64,000 nucleotides of DNA from Brachypterus glaber. Its lineage: Eukaryota > Arthropoda > Insecta > Coleoptera > Kateretidae. A program made the translations under genes and the position numbers. The notes under the pieces are model-generated. The model was not told the origin of the DNA. It searched no databases and saw only the letters and a list, made by a program, of their open reading frames with translations. The stretch covers positions 28,197,265 through 28,261,264 of the forward strand of contig OY294051.1 in assembly GCA_958510825.1 (NCBI GenBank). Reading direction: 5' to 3'. This document shows positions 46,701-52,139 of the stretch, piece by piece (position 1 is the stretch's first letter; each line of letters begins with the position of its first letter).

Positions 46701-48913
46701 ACAATTGTAAAATGCAGGAAAAATTATTTGTGGAAAATATGAAAAGAACTAAAAAAAAGTATCTATAGAATTATTTTCTTCATTTAAATTCAAACATCTA
46801 GGTAAGTTTCAAACAAATTAGTAAGGTACTTCATTTTTAAATAAAAACAGTTGCGAATAAAATAGTATACAAGTCTCCCGGAAAACTGTACCCGCGACCT
46901 ATTATTAAAAGTCGGTCATAAAAACTTTAGCGTAAGCAGAAAAGGGGGGCACTGAGGGACAACATTTTAAATAGCAAGGTAGGTCATATGCTATATCATT
47001 TTAAAGAGATTAAAACTTTCCGTTTAGCTGTATAAGTGGTTATTTTTATTTATTTTTTTTTTCTTTAAAATTATTTAAACTTTTAATATTTTGTGCATAA
47101 ATATTGAAAATTTTACATGAAAATGATAAACAATTAGTCTTAAAATGATGACCTTGTATTCATATTTTTCTGCAAATATACAAATTTTATTTTTAAGAAA
47201 ATTGAAACATCAATTTTAAAAAAGAAAAATATTCACAAAATTAAAAAAAAAAAAAACAGCACTTGGTTAAGAAAGCTCTTTAAAATGACATATCACAAGA
47301 AATTATACATTTAAAATATTGTCCCCCACTGCCACCCTGGCGCTGCCTTAGCAAATAAAAAATTTAAAAATTATGCAAATGATAGTTTTTGTCGTGTGAT
47401 ATACACATTTTAAATTTGAAGTTTATATCTTATCCTGTTTAAAAGTTATGGGTGGTGTACCATTTAAAAAAATAACTGTATAATGATAAAAGCTAAATTT
47501 ACCTATTTATAAAAGTCATTAAATTTAGATTAGGACTTTATTATATACAGATCCATTGGCTTTGCCACTTACTGTACCTTAATAATAATAAAATTAAAAA
47601 ACCCGACTACAGTTACTGTAACTGTTACTGTAAGGCTTTTTTTCGCCATTTTGTTTTATATTTTTTGCAAAAGCTCCTTTTCAAAAAAAAAAAAAAAATA
47701 ATTTTTTTGGTCACCTTACCCCACCCTGATTTTTACCTAATTTTTACCAAAAATAATCCTAGTCTTACTAATACAGGACATTCTGTGAGGAAAGTAAAAT
47801 AATTTACATATGAGGAAAAATAACTTACGTATGAGTAAAAACTGGTATTCCTCTCCTAATTTGAAACCTCAAACTGGTCCCACTTAAAATCAAAACCCCC
47901 TCATCAGTTGGTAAAATTTGACGAATATCTTCGGAAGCATGAGCTTGGAAAGAAGTGTATTTTTGTAATGCTCCAGTATAGTAGGAAGTAACATGACCCT
48001 ACAAAAATATAATTAATATGGAAACAAAATAATAATCATGAAATTAAAATGAATCATATTTTTTCAGAAATTTTTAAGTTAAGTTATACCACAGACACTG
48101 GTTTGTGAGTTATACCAATAACAGTTTATACAGACATTGAACTAGTAAAATAGGAGTCTAGTAAAAGCTTTTCATTTGAGGGATGCATTAAACCCTGAAA
48201 ACTGTAATTAAATTTTGCTCTTCTTAAAAATAAAATACTAAAACTTTTTCTCTTGAGATAAAATCTGGTGCTACCTTTTAATGAGAGGTTTAAAACTATA
48301 TATTTAAAAATATATTTAATAAAGAAAACTGAATGAGAATTTGATCAAAAAGTTTTCTGGATCACTATTTAAGTAATTAAACCTTGTGTTTCCCTCAGAA
48401 AACATTGCACAGTAGAGGGTTAGGACAAAATCTTAACAGGTCTTTAAATGAAAAACTCAATTCTGATTAGTTAATATCTATAGAAAAGTTTAAAAATAGA
48501 CTAATAGATATTGTATCTACAGACAGATTATTTTTTTTATTGCAGATTTGGAGAAGTCTAAATTTTATACTCTAAATTTTAAAGATTATGAATTTTAACG
48601 TGGACACCTATTTAATTAACTTAATATTTTTCATTATTTACCCCCTGATTTCCCATCCATAACAGCTCTTCATGTTTATCAAAGGCTAAAGCTGAAACTC
48701 CAAATCGTTCACCTCCATCTGCAAGAACACATTGCGTTTGTGCATATTCCGACTCCAGACCTTCAAACGGGTTAGGTTCTTCTGGAGCAACTACCGCCAG
48801 CTAAAAAAGCATAATTAATAAGTCAAAAAAAATACGGAAAAATAGGACAAAAATATTAATTTAAAAAACATAACCTCTAAAATGAAACTTACCCCAGATT
48901 GATCGAAATACAT
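16608..48913 (-). CDS. PAN2: PAN2, poly(A)-specific ribonuclease catalytic subunit (18 coding exons)
   Basis: PAN2 pairs with PAN3 and begins cytoplasmic mRNA deadenylation by trimming poly(A) bound by PABP. Coding exons, 5' to 3' on the minus strand: 48913-48893, 48800-48642, 47998-47829, 45896-45579, 41378-41158, 39960-39840, 39598-39446, 38662-38566, 32508-32364, 31728-31634, 30844-30596, 30218-29955, 28125-27538, 26291-25992, 22885-22662, 18738-18517, 17307-17198, 16774-16608. They total 3624 bp, a 1207-residue protein, close to the roughly 1200 residues of the human protein, and all phases agree. Residues 1-340 match the WD40 region, 340-470 the linker, 470-967 the UCH-like inactive protease domain, and 968-1207 the DEDDh exonuclease (D1005, E1007, D1114, H1161, D1166 all present). 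The ATG has an in-frame TAA 45 bases upstream and no Met between. Oddities: a CCCH motif at 795-810 and a partial copy of exon 14 in intron 14. No canonical polyadenylation signal was found near the stop. Identification rests on residue-level similarity recalled from the family. Confidence 0.96.
16930..17040. repeat. Retroposon-like fragment with (AATA)n tail
   Basis: A hairpin GGGGAGTCCC...GGGGCTCCCC is followed by ATGACTTTGTAATATATTGC and an AATAAATAAATA tail. A reversed copy with its TTTA tail lies at 20107-20215. This resembles the 3' end of a SINE or LINE. Confidence 0.55.
17198..17307 (-). CDS. PAN2: PAN2 exon 17
   Basis: 110 bp, acceptor TTTCTTTTAG and donor GTAAGT. It encodes [20 protein letters not shown] and [16 protein letters not shown] of the exonuclease domain. 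Confidence 0.96.
17395..17813. mobile_element. hAT-like non-autonomous element with 8-bp TSD
   Basis: It begins CAGGGCCGGACAGAGCC and ends GAATCTGGCCCTG. GGCATAAT (17387-17394) and GGAATAAT (17814-17821) match at 7 of 8 positions. The interior has a retroposon-like tail of (GATTT)n at 17712-17732. It lies in the sequence 3' of exon 17 acceptor, that is in intron 16. Confidence 0.65.
18517..18738 (-). CDS. PAN2: PAN2 exon 16 (exonuclease motif II)
   Basis: 222 bp, acceptor TTTTTAATAG before TCAAGGC and donor GTAAGA. It encodes [39 protein letters not shown] and [15 protein letters not shown]1114 is catalytic. Confidence 0.97.
18967..20017. repeat. Large foldback element in PAN2 intron 15
   Basis: The left arm 18967-19358 pairs with 19377-20017 after allowing for an extra block of about 250 bp in the right arm. 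Landmarks: ATCTTGAATTTTAGGGGTGA / TCACCCCTAAAATTCAAGAT and the apex CTACGGTTACAG / CTGTAACCGTA. Short frames here are mirror images of each other and not genes. Confidence 0.85.
20762..22000 (+). pseudogene. Non-LTR retrotransposon 3' fragment with RNase H domain, frame-broken
   Basis: The fragment covers the C-terminal end of a reverse-transcriptase polyprotein. From about 20765 it reads [19 protein letters not shown], then an in-frame TGA at 21061, [28 protein letters not shown], a frameshift near 21235, [32 protein letters not shown], and a cysteine-rich [18 protein letters not shown] close to its end. The RNase H acidic residues D-E-D-D are all visible. The last frame stops at 21882; the 3' end has a short (GAT)n tail at 21976-21990. 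The RNase H domain suggests the I-like group of LINEs. It is a dead copy in intron 15 of PAN2, opposite in orientation to the gene. Confidence 0.9.
22662..22885 (-). CDS. PAN2: PAN2 exon 15 (exonuclease motif I)
   Basis: 224 bp, acceptor CAATGTAG and donor GTAAGT. It encodes [20 protein letters not shown] and [19 protein letters not shown]1005 and E1007 of MDAEF are the first catalytic pair. A MITE with another element inside it starts about 80 bases upstream of the acceptor. Confidence 0.97.
22965..24185. repeat. MITE in PAN2 intron 14, interrupted
   Basis: GGTACCTTCAACTGGGGTGA at its left end and TCACCCCAGTTGACGGTAAC at its right end are TIRs. Pairing continues through ACTTCGGACACTTTTT, AAAACCCTCTGAACCAAAGC and CACAAGTTGTGGG. 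The element at 23067-24058 sits in the loop. Confidence 0.8.
23067..24058. mobile_element. CAGGGCTCCCACC non-autonomous element, copy 1
   Basis: Ends CAGGGCTCCCACC and GTGGGAGGCCTG are inverted. Next to both lie runs of TTTTATGAC repeats. ATTATG before it and GTTATG after it are a 6-bp duplication with one mismatch. It shares long blocks with 28320-29284 and, reversed, 55640-56685. Confidence 0.8.
24826..25215. repeat. Interspersed repeat family, copy 2 (reverse)
   Basis: Reverse-strand copy of the family at 15937-16458. Its right part (25101-25215) lies in the 533-bp duplication and therefore recurs at 25634-25748. Confidence 0.7.
25101..26166. repeat. 533-bp near-identical tandem duplication
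   Basis: TACACTTTTAAACGTCAGTT occurs at 25101 and 25634, and the copies agree base for base over about 530 bp, apart from one seen substitution in the exon part. The copied unit spans the 3' part of PAN2 exon 14, its donor and 360 bp of intron. Confidence 0.92.
25459..25632 (-). pseudogene. Partial duplicate of PAN2 exon 14
   Basis: This lies within a direct duplication (about 25101-25633 copied as 25634-26166). It repeats the last 55 codons of exon 14 and its GTAAGT donor with one seen difference (a Val codon became Leu), but lacks the original acceptor. An AG at 25634-25633 would open an in-frame 58-codon exon, phase 0 at both ends. The pyrimidine tract is poor, so most likely it is not spliced in. 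It could also be an assembly artefact. Confidence 0.8.
25992..26291 (-). CDS. PAN2: PAN2 exon 14
   Basis: 100 codons, phase 0 at both ends, acceptor TTTTTTCTAG and donor GTAAGT. It encodes [41 protein letters not shown] and [10 protein letters not shown], the end of the UCH-like domain. A 533-bp tandem duplication repeats its last 55 codons and donor at 25459-25622. Confidence 0.95.
26503..27431. repeat. Long foldback in PAN2 intron 13 with nested inverted repeats
   Basis: ATTTTTAATACTGAATGT at 26503 pairs with ACATTCAGTATTAAAAAT at 27414. The arms, about 275 bp each, share GAGACCGTGCTGGTACATTT and TACAAAATGTTGTCATACTA. Inside lie a second inverted repeat (26797-26952, AACAATCGGTAAATAATACC) and a MITE (26958-27155). 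Confidence 0.88.
26958..27155. mobile_element. MITE with TIR TGGTCTGTTTCATCAAGC, copy 1
   Basis: TGGTCTGTTTCATCAAGCAA and its complement lie at the ends, flanked by TA on each side. TIRs continue through GAGAGTAAAT, and the inner part is GC-poor. The second copy is 38945-39155. TA duplication points to the Tc1/mariner group. Confidence 0.8.
27538..28125 (-). CDS. PAN2: PAN2 exon 13 (contains CCCH motif)
   Basis: 196 codons, phase 0 at both ends, acceptor TGTTTTTAG and donor GTAAGA. It encodes [19 protein letters not shown] and then, at residues 795-810, a CCCH motif (C-x5-C-x4-C-x3-H: C795, C801, C806, H810), followed by [10 protein letters not shown] and an acidic tail. The CCCH motif sits where the human protein has a loop without these residues. 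Confidence 0.95.
28145..29365. mobile_element. MITE of the CCTACGACCTA family carrying an insertion
   Basis: TAGTATATTACGCACTGAGT at 28145, ACGACCTAAACATC at 28228 and ACTAGGTCGTAGGAAAA at about 29358 follow the plan of 34465-34825. An element at 28320-29284 interrupts it. It lies in intron 12 of PAN2. Confidence 0.75.
28320..29284. mobile_element. CAGGGCTCCCACC non-autonomous element, copy 2
   Basis: It begins CAGGGCTCCCACCG, ends AAGTGGAAGGCCTG and is flanked by the perfect 6-bp duplication TATGTA (28314-28319 and 29285-29290). The relative at 34665-34685 (CAGTTATGTAAAATCAGCTG) is the empty site. Confidence 0.85.
29955..30218 (-). CDS. PAN2: PAN2 exon 12
   Basis: Eighty-eight codons, acceptor TGGTTTTAG and donor GTAAGA. 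It begins [10 protein letters not shown] and ends [17 protein letters not shown]; the CxxC belongs to the UCH-like domain. The Lys/Glu-rich middle is poorly conserved. Confidence 0.94.
30596..30844 (-). CDS. PAN2: PAN2 exon 11
   Basis: Eighty-three codons, phase 0 at both ends, acceptor TTTTAG and donor GTAAAG. It encodes [15 protein letters not shown] and [19 protein letters not shown], highly conserved in the UCH-like domain. Confidence 0.97.
31136..31590. repeat. 9-bp minisatellite (AAATAAAYA)n
   Basis: About 50 copies, in two blocks: AAATAAACA (about 31171-31285) and AAATAAATA (31286-31588). On the minus strand the 9-bp period reads as Leu-Phe-Ile repeated across 184 codons; this is a by-product and not a gene. 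It lies in intron 10 of PAN2. Confidence 0.97.
31634..31728 (-). CDS. PAN2: PAN2 exon 10
   Basis: 95 bp, acceptor TTTTTTTTAG and donor GTATTG. It encodes [20 protein letters not shown] followed by AMIQ, the start of the UCH-like domain. The 9-bp minisatellite begins about 45 bases past its donor, within intron 10. Confidence 0.95.
32364..32508 (-). CDS. PAN2: PAN2 exon 9
   Basis: 145 bp, donor GTAAGT. The acceptor is ATCAAG before GTCCAATATG, with a weak pyrimidine tract. It encodes [16 protein letters not shown], equivalent to the segment leading into the UCH-like domain. Confidence 0.9.
33045..34165. repeat. Inverted-repeat element in PAN2 intron 8
   Basis: GGTTATTCTTTTAAATGGTA at 33048 and its diverged complement at about 34140-34160 are TIRs. 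Pairing continues through TTTTGAACGGCTTAAGATAT. A partial relative is seen at 47400-47480 and a fragment at 45905-45990. It holds no reading frame. Confidence 0.7.
34465..34825. mobile_element. MITE of the CCTACGACCTA family, with a small insert
   Basis: It has TAGTATATTACGCACCGAG at the left, an inverted GTGCGTATACTA at 34549, and TTTTCCTACGACCTAA (34558) against TTAACTAGGTCGTAGGAAAA at the right. A 67-bp Harbinger-like MITE sits inside. Confidence 0.75.
34742..34808. mobile_element. 67-bp Harbinger-like MITE, TSD TAA
   Basis: GGGAACGTTCAAGTATTACG and its complement TTAATACTTGAACGTTCCC, with TAA on each side (34739-34741 and 34809-34811). The CCTACGACCTA relatives at 10551 and 28145 lack it. 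Confidence 0.8.
35466..36003. repeat. Interspersed repeat family, copy 3
   Basis: Same plan as 15937-16458, from AATTATATACCAAGGTAGAG to GCTAGTAGTGAAAAAAAA. It lies in intron 8 of PAN2. Confidence 0.75.
36004..38080. other. PAN2 intron 8, low-complexity remainder
   Basis: No gene recognised. It has two diverged direct repeats of about 164 bp period starting at 36974 and 37138 (TTGCGCGCGCA), and a 51-bp tandem duplication at 37451-37552 (AAATTATGACAGATGCAACT). Confidence 0.6.
38083..38384. mobile_element. Short inverted-repeat element with a hammerhead-like motif
   Basis: AATTGGGGTTTGTATACATG and GGTTTTAGGACTCAAA at the left face TTTGAGTCCTAAAACCTACA and AACCCCAATT at the right. On the minus strand CTGAAGA (38182-38176), a pairable GAGCGGC / GCCCTC and CGAAAC (38155-38150) resemble a hammerhead core. 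Related motifs are common in Penelope-like elements. Confidence 0.55.
38566..38662 (-). CDS. PAN2: PAN2 exon 8
   Basis: 97 bp, acceptor ATTTTTAG. It encodes [20 protein letters not shown] and NPRTIRRNQ, a conserved linker signature. I place the donor at CAA|GTGAGC, because the reading frame beyond it runs into non-conserved sequence and a stop. Confidence 0.93.
38945..39155. mobile_element. MITE with TIR TGGTCTGTTTCATCAAGC, copy 2
   Basis: Same structure as 26958-27155, with TA at 38943-38944 and 39156-39157. The right TIR is altered (AAAAAAACAGACCA). It lies in intron 7 of PAN2. Confidence 0.8.
39200..39252. repeat. GC-rich minisatellite, about 15 bp
   Basis: GACGGGCCACGGGC is repeated about three and a half times in PAN2 intron 7. 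Confidence 0.85.
39446..39598 (-). CDS. PAN2: PAN2 exon 7
   Basis: 153 bp, acceptor TTTACTTTAG and donor GTATGT. It encodes the start of the linker ([20 protein letters not shown]), which in PAN2 contacts the PAN3 dimer. Confidence 0.93.
39840..39960 (-). CDS. PAN2: PAN2 exon 6
   Basis: 121 bp, acceptor TTTTCATAG and donor GTACAG. It encodes [19 protein letters not shown] followed by SGHIHLF, the last WD40 blade. A large foldback repeat starts about 38 bases upstream of its 3' splice site. Confidence 0.94.
39999..40558. repeat. Foldback element in PAN2 intron 5
   Basis: GTATTTTCGCCCGCTGAAAC (40001) pairs with GTTTCAGCGGGCGAAAATAC (40537-40556). The arms continue for about 200 bases, including AAAAAGTGACCAAAATTATT. 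The AT-rich middle also pairs. It ends about 38 bases upstream of the exon 6 acceptor. Confidence 0.85.
40600..40720. repeat. Retroposon-like fragment with (TTTA)n end
   Basis: TTTATTTATTTTATTTATTT precedes ACGGGAAAGCCCCATTACAG, as expected for a reversed SINE or LINE end. The region from here to exon 5 has no gene. Confidence 0.4.
41158..41378 (-). CDS. PAN2: PAN2 exon 5
   Basis: 221 bp, acceptor TTATTGTAG and donor GTAAGT. It encodes [20 protein letters not shown] and [20 protein letters not shown], the late WD40 blades, and ends in phase 1. Confidence 0.96.
41628..42490. mobile_element. Element with TIR CAGACAG and GGATATCC-rich palindromes
   Basis: CAGACAGCACATTGTAACTA then TTAGATATCCAGGGG at the left, and CCCCTGGATATCTAATAGTT with ATTATGTTCTGTCTG at the right. 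The left 260 bp hold more than a dozen GGATATCC-type palindromes plus paired CAAATGTCCGCCTATATCC blocks. The right part 41940-42440 is unrelated with no frame. No target duplication was found. It lies in intron 4 of PAN2. Confidence 0.65.
42590..42690. repeat. Retroposon-like 3' end with (TTA)n tail
   Basis: TTTGTAAGACTAGGCTGAAGG, then ACAATAAAGTACTTT and (TTA)n, the plan of a LINE or SINE tail. The interval 42700-43776 has no gene and several poly-T runs. Confidence 0.45.
44168..44309. repeat. MITE nested at the end of the Tc1 pseudogene
   Basis: TCAGGCCTATTCACACGTAC pairs with GTACATGTGAATAGGCCTGA, arms of about 27 bases; ATAAT-like sequence lies on both sides. Confidence 0.8.
44314..45258 (-). 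pseudogene. Tc1-like transposase pseudogene
   Basis: From the ATG at 45258 it reads [16 protein letters not shown], a stop, then [20 protein letters not shown] and [13 protein letters not shown], the N-terminal helix-turn-helix. After further stops comes a 180-codon open stretch (44856-44314) with [14 protein letters not shown] (second catalytic Asp), [20 protein letters not shown] and the terminus [12 protein letters not shown]. The block that should carry the last catalytic Glu (NPIEN) is deleted between SPHF and RPQNR. It cannot make an active transposase. Confidence 0.9.
45579..45896 (-). CDS. PAN2: PAN2 exon 4
   Basis: 318 bp, acceptor TTATACAG and donor GTAAGT. The WD40 segment includes [34 protein letters not shown] and [20 protein letters not shown], all characteristic of PAN2. 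Directly upstream, intron 3 holds a fragment of a repeat related to 33045-34165. Confidence 0.96.
45995..47820. other. PAN2 intron 3, no other gene
   Basis: AT-rich. 47400-47480 resembles the right end of the element at 33045-34165. 46440-46520 has a more balanced composition but no frame. Confidence 0.5.
47829..47998 (-). CDS. PAN2: PAN2 exon 3
   Basis: 170 bp, acceptor TTTTTGTAG and donor GTAAGT, ending in phase 2. It encodes the [18 protein letters not shown] region and [16 protein letters not shown], which align with the second WD40 blade of PAN2. Confidence 0.93.
48642..48800 (-). CDS. PAN2: PAN2 exon 2
   Basis: Fifty-three codons, phase 0 at both ends, acceptor TTTTTTAG and donor GTAAAT. 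It ends with the motif [11 protein letters not shown], which matches the first WD40 blade of PAN2 proteins. Confidence 0.9.
48893..48913 (-). CDS. PAN2: PAN2 exon 1 (start codon exon)
   Basis: It encodes MYFDQSG and ends at a GTAAGT donor in phase 0. An in-frame TAA lies upstream without an intervening Met. The exon is short and little conserved, so the exact start is the least certain part of the model; a further 5' non-coding exon is possible. Confidence 0.7.
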
Positions 48914-49087
48914 ATCGAAAATTAGTAGTCGTTGTATTTTAAGATTGCAGAAAAATTATGCATGTTTTTTAGGTGTTTTATTTTAATTATTTACACATTT
49001 TTTTTAACTTTTGTAATGTTTTTAAAATAAAAGAAAAATCTGACAGATGTCAAAGAGTAGGATAATATTTCCAGAGACCGAGGTGGG

Positions 49088-49337
49088 TATTACGGCCGAA
49101 CAAGCGCCTAATTGCAGCTCTCTGTGCAGGAGTTTGTTTTGGCTTTTTTTTGTTTGGTCATTTTGTTTATACGGGGGCCTTGGTTTACGTTAACGTTGGT
49201 TTGGCGTCTGTTTGGTGTTTTTTTTTGTAAAAAAATGTTTTTAATTTAAAATAACATATTGAAAAACGGTCAGCGCATGCGCAGTTTATCAAAACGCGGC
49301 ATAAAGAACTGCACATAGGCGCTTCTACGGCCGAAGA
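49088..49337. repeat. Inverted repeat upstream of PAN2
   Basis: TACGGCCGAACAAGCGCCTA with ATTGCAG (from 49091) faces CTGCACATAGGCGCTTCTAC with GGCCGAA (to 49333), arms of about 30 bp in an otherwise unpaired 250-bp block. This is 180-420 bp upstream of the PAN2 ATG. It may be a MITE or a promoter-proximal structure. Confidence 0.6.
49273..49282. promoter_or_regulatory. NRF-1/Ewg-like site GCGCATGCGC
   Basis: A perfect 10-bp palindrome matching the binding site of NRF-1 and its insect orthologue Ewg, in a GC-rich island 360 bp upstream of the PAN2 start codon. Such sites often mark promoters of housekeeping genes, which fits PAN2. The start of transcription was not located; the match may be chance. 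Confidence 0.35.
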
Positions 49338-49689
49338 TCCAGTGTTGCCAATACGATTCTGACTTTGTCGAAAATACCCGCTTTTACCGATATCGCGGGA
49401 AAAATTGATTACTGTATTAATTAATTAAAAGGTTACCCCTGGAAATTTTAATGCCTAAAAAAAAGGACCTCACCTCTGAGTTATGCGTACGTATGATCCA
49501 CAGAACACTCCAAAGAAAATATATATGGAACACACTGGTTTAAAACTCCATTCGAAGAAAGCGCGTTAAAAAATGTTCACATATTTTCACACAGATGTCG
49601 CGATTTTAAACATTCGAAGCAATGGCGCCAAAAGCAGAAAATGTCATTGAATACATTGAAGTTCAGCATTTGTGGCTAAATTATGGTTT

Positions 49690-51180
49690 AAGTTCAAGAT
49701 ATTATTATTCAGGTATTTGCAGTTTTTCGCATTAGACTCCTATTAATTATTGTAAATGTTTTTACGTTTTATAATAAAATTTTCGACGTAGAATTTTCTG
49801 GTTCTCAAGAAGTTTTAATGCATTCAGAGATCGAAATTGAATATAATTCGCTCTTAAATTACATAAATTTGATAGAATCGACAATGTTCATGTAAAAATT
49901 GTATTAATTTACTAAATACTTATCAACATTTATGATTTCCCCCAGAAAGGAAAAATTTCGCTGATGTCAATATGCGCAAGAGGTTTGCGCAGCGTCGAAT
50001 CTTGAACGTCGCAAAAGATGGTCGCGTGAAGCACAGAGCTTGGCATTAAATCAACGTTTTTACTGTTCAGGTAAGTTCTATTGTTGTATTTAAACCTTTA
50101 TTACCACTTCAAAGATATTTATACGTTTTCCTGTAATATTTTTCTTCTAATTTTGCATAATCGCAGCAAAGGCTTCCAACAGCACATCATTGTTTTTCTC
50201 ACAGGTAGGCTTTTCTAAATGGGTGGGTTTTCTGTAGTATTATGCGTCTTTTAGGAAGTTTTAATGCATTCAAAGGTTGTATATTAGACTGTAATATTGC
50301 TTTTAAGTTACATAAATTCAATAAAATCGATCTTTTTTTTAAGCAGGCTGACATGCGCAAGGCGTCTGCGCAGCTTCACTTTTGTGGCCGGCAGAAGCTA
50401 AAACAATGTAGCATTTATTTCCAAATATCGTTTAAATTTACGTTTTTATTATTCAGGTATGTGAAATTTTTGTATTTGGACTTAAATTAACTCTTTTTAA
50501 ATGTTTTTACGTTTTTCCGATATGTTTTTCCTTATAATTTTGTATCATTGCAGCAAAGCTTTTTGCACAACTCTTGTTTTTCTGTAGTATTCTGGGTCTT
50601 TTAAGAAGTATAATTGCATTCAACTGTTGTATTTTAGATAGTAAGTTGACTATGTTTGTTTTTAAATTATATAAATTCAACAAAATCGATTTTTTGAGTG
50701 TTTTGTGGCAAGTGGGGTGTTGTACAGAAGCTATAGCTTAAGCTATGTACTTACACAATTGTGTACATTGCAACAAAAGAAATGAAGCTGTGAAAATTCT
50801 TTTCGCATATATGCGTCACTATAATAGAGACGTCAACGCTTGACTCAAAACACTGTCAAGAAATCGATTTTGATGGATTTATATAATTTAAAAATAAATA
50901 TAGTCAAATTACTATCTAAAATACAACCGTTGAATGCAATTATACTTCTTAAAAGACCCAGAATACTACATAAAGCTTTGCTATAGCACAGTGCAGCATT
51001 CATAGCTAAATATCATTTAAATTCACAATTTTATTATTCAGCTTTGTGCAGTTTTTGTATTTGGGCCCTTATTGATTTTTTGTAAATGTTTTTGGATGCT
51101 TTTTTCTTTCCTATTTGCGTTATGTGAGAAAGTTGCCTTTTTGCAGTTCTTCAATTGCCATGAGTTTCCCTTTTTTTACC
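49690..51180. repeat. Diverged tandem array, unit about 370-590 bp
   Basis: TATTATTCAGGTATTTGCAG at 49702 recurs in altered form at about 50058, 50446 and 51028, each followed by TTGTATTTRGRC and TGTAAATGTTTTTACG. Between them are repeated AAGTTTTAATGCATTCA (49808, 50259, 50607) and ATGCGCAAG...TTTGCGCAGC (49970, 50352). One unit (50533-50695) recurs inverted at 50865-50985. No conserved reading frame spans the units. Confidence 0.7.
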
Positions 51181-51592
51181 AAATATAGGTATTCTAATTT
51201 TTTTTAGGCAAAAAATATTTTGAATTTTTTTGGTTCATTAAAACAATTGTTTTTATTTTGGTGTTTTTGATTTTTTTTAATTCGATACTTATTTCGATTT
51301 TAATCAAAAAATATTTTTAGATGTTTAAAAAAAATCTCTCGAATTCTTTTGTCTTTTTTTTCGGAATTTATTTTGCAATTTTTTCGGACCAAATATGTTT
51401 TTTGTTCGTTGGGCAATTAATTTTTAGCAAAATGATTTTCTTCATTTTTGCGCGTTTTTTTGGAGTGTTATACTTTTTTTAATTTTTTTTTTTTGAGATC
51501 GCTCGCTTTTCTTAATACATGGGTCAAGATCTTTTACTATATATTTTTATTAATTCTCAGCCAGTCATAAAAGTCATCCCAGGGGTGTCGCA

Positions 51593-51716
51593 AATACGGA
51601 CACTAGATCTAGGTCTTAAGTTGGCAAGGCGACAGACATGTCTGTCGCCTTGCAAGGCAAAAGACTGCAGTCTTTTGCCTTGCTAACTTAAGGCCTACAT
51701 CTAGTGTCCCTAGTCG
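51593..51716. repeat. Inverted repeat enclosing two perfect long palindromes
   Basis: Outer arms GGACACTAGATCTAGGTCTTAA and the facing TTAAGGCCTACATCTAGTGTCC. Inside are a 30-bp perfect palindrome at 51624-51653 (half GCAAGGCGACAGACA) and, overlapping by two bases, a 32-bp perfect palindrome at 51652-51683 (half GCAAGGCAAAAGACTG). A related half-element is seen at 34965-35030. Confidence 0.92.
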
Positions 51717-51732
51717 CAAAGGCATCCAGTGT

Positions 51733-51950
51733 GCCTCTCTTGTGAGAGGAGCGATTATTTCACACTATATTCTGAAATATCGTATCTGAAAAATGCCTCC
51801 CATTAAAAAAAAAACACCAAACTACCAAACCAAACCATTATTAACGTAAACCAACGCCTCACATTAAAAAAAAAACTCATCTCATACAACAGATATTTCT
51901 CAGGCATGCGCATAGCTTGGAATATATAGTGTGAAATAATCGCTCCTCTT
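51733..51950. repeat. MITE with TIR AGAGGAGCGATTATTTCACA
   Basis: AGAGGAGCGATTATTTCACA (51745) and TGTGAAATAATCGCTCCTCT (51931-51950) close a 210-bp element that abuts the cruciform element at 51593-51716. TCTTGTGAG lies outside on both sides. Confidence 0.8.
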
Positions 51951-52139
51951 GTGAGGATCTTTGCGACCCAGTATGGGGTAGTTGACCCAAAAAGTTGAAC
52001 TTTTTGAATTATTTTTTGGTATTTTGCTTCTCCATTTTGAAAATTTTCAAAATTTCGTGCAAAAATTAGATTAGATTAGTAGAGGGGTATATAACCCCCA
52101 AGAATCTTTATTTGTTATATTTTTTTTGTTATTTTAAAT

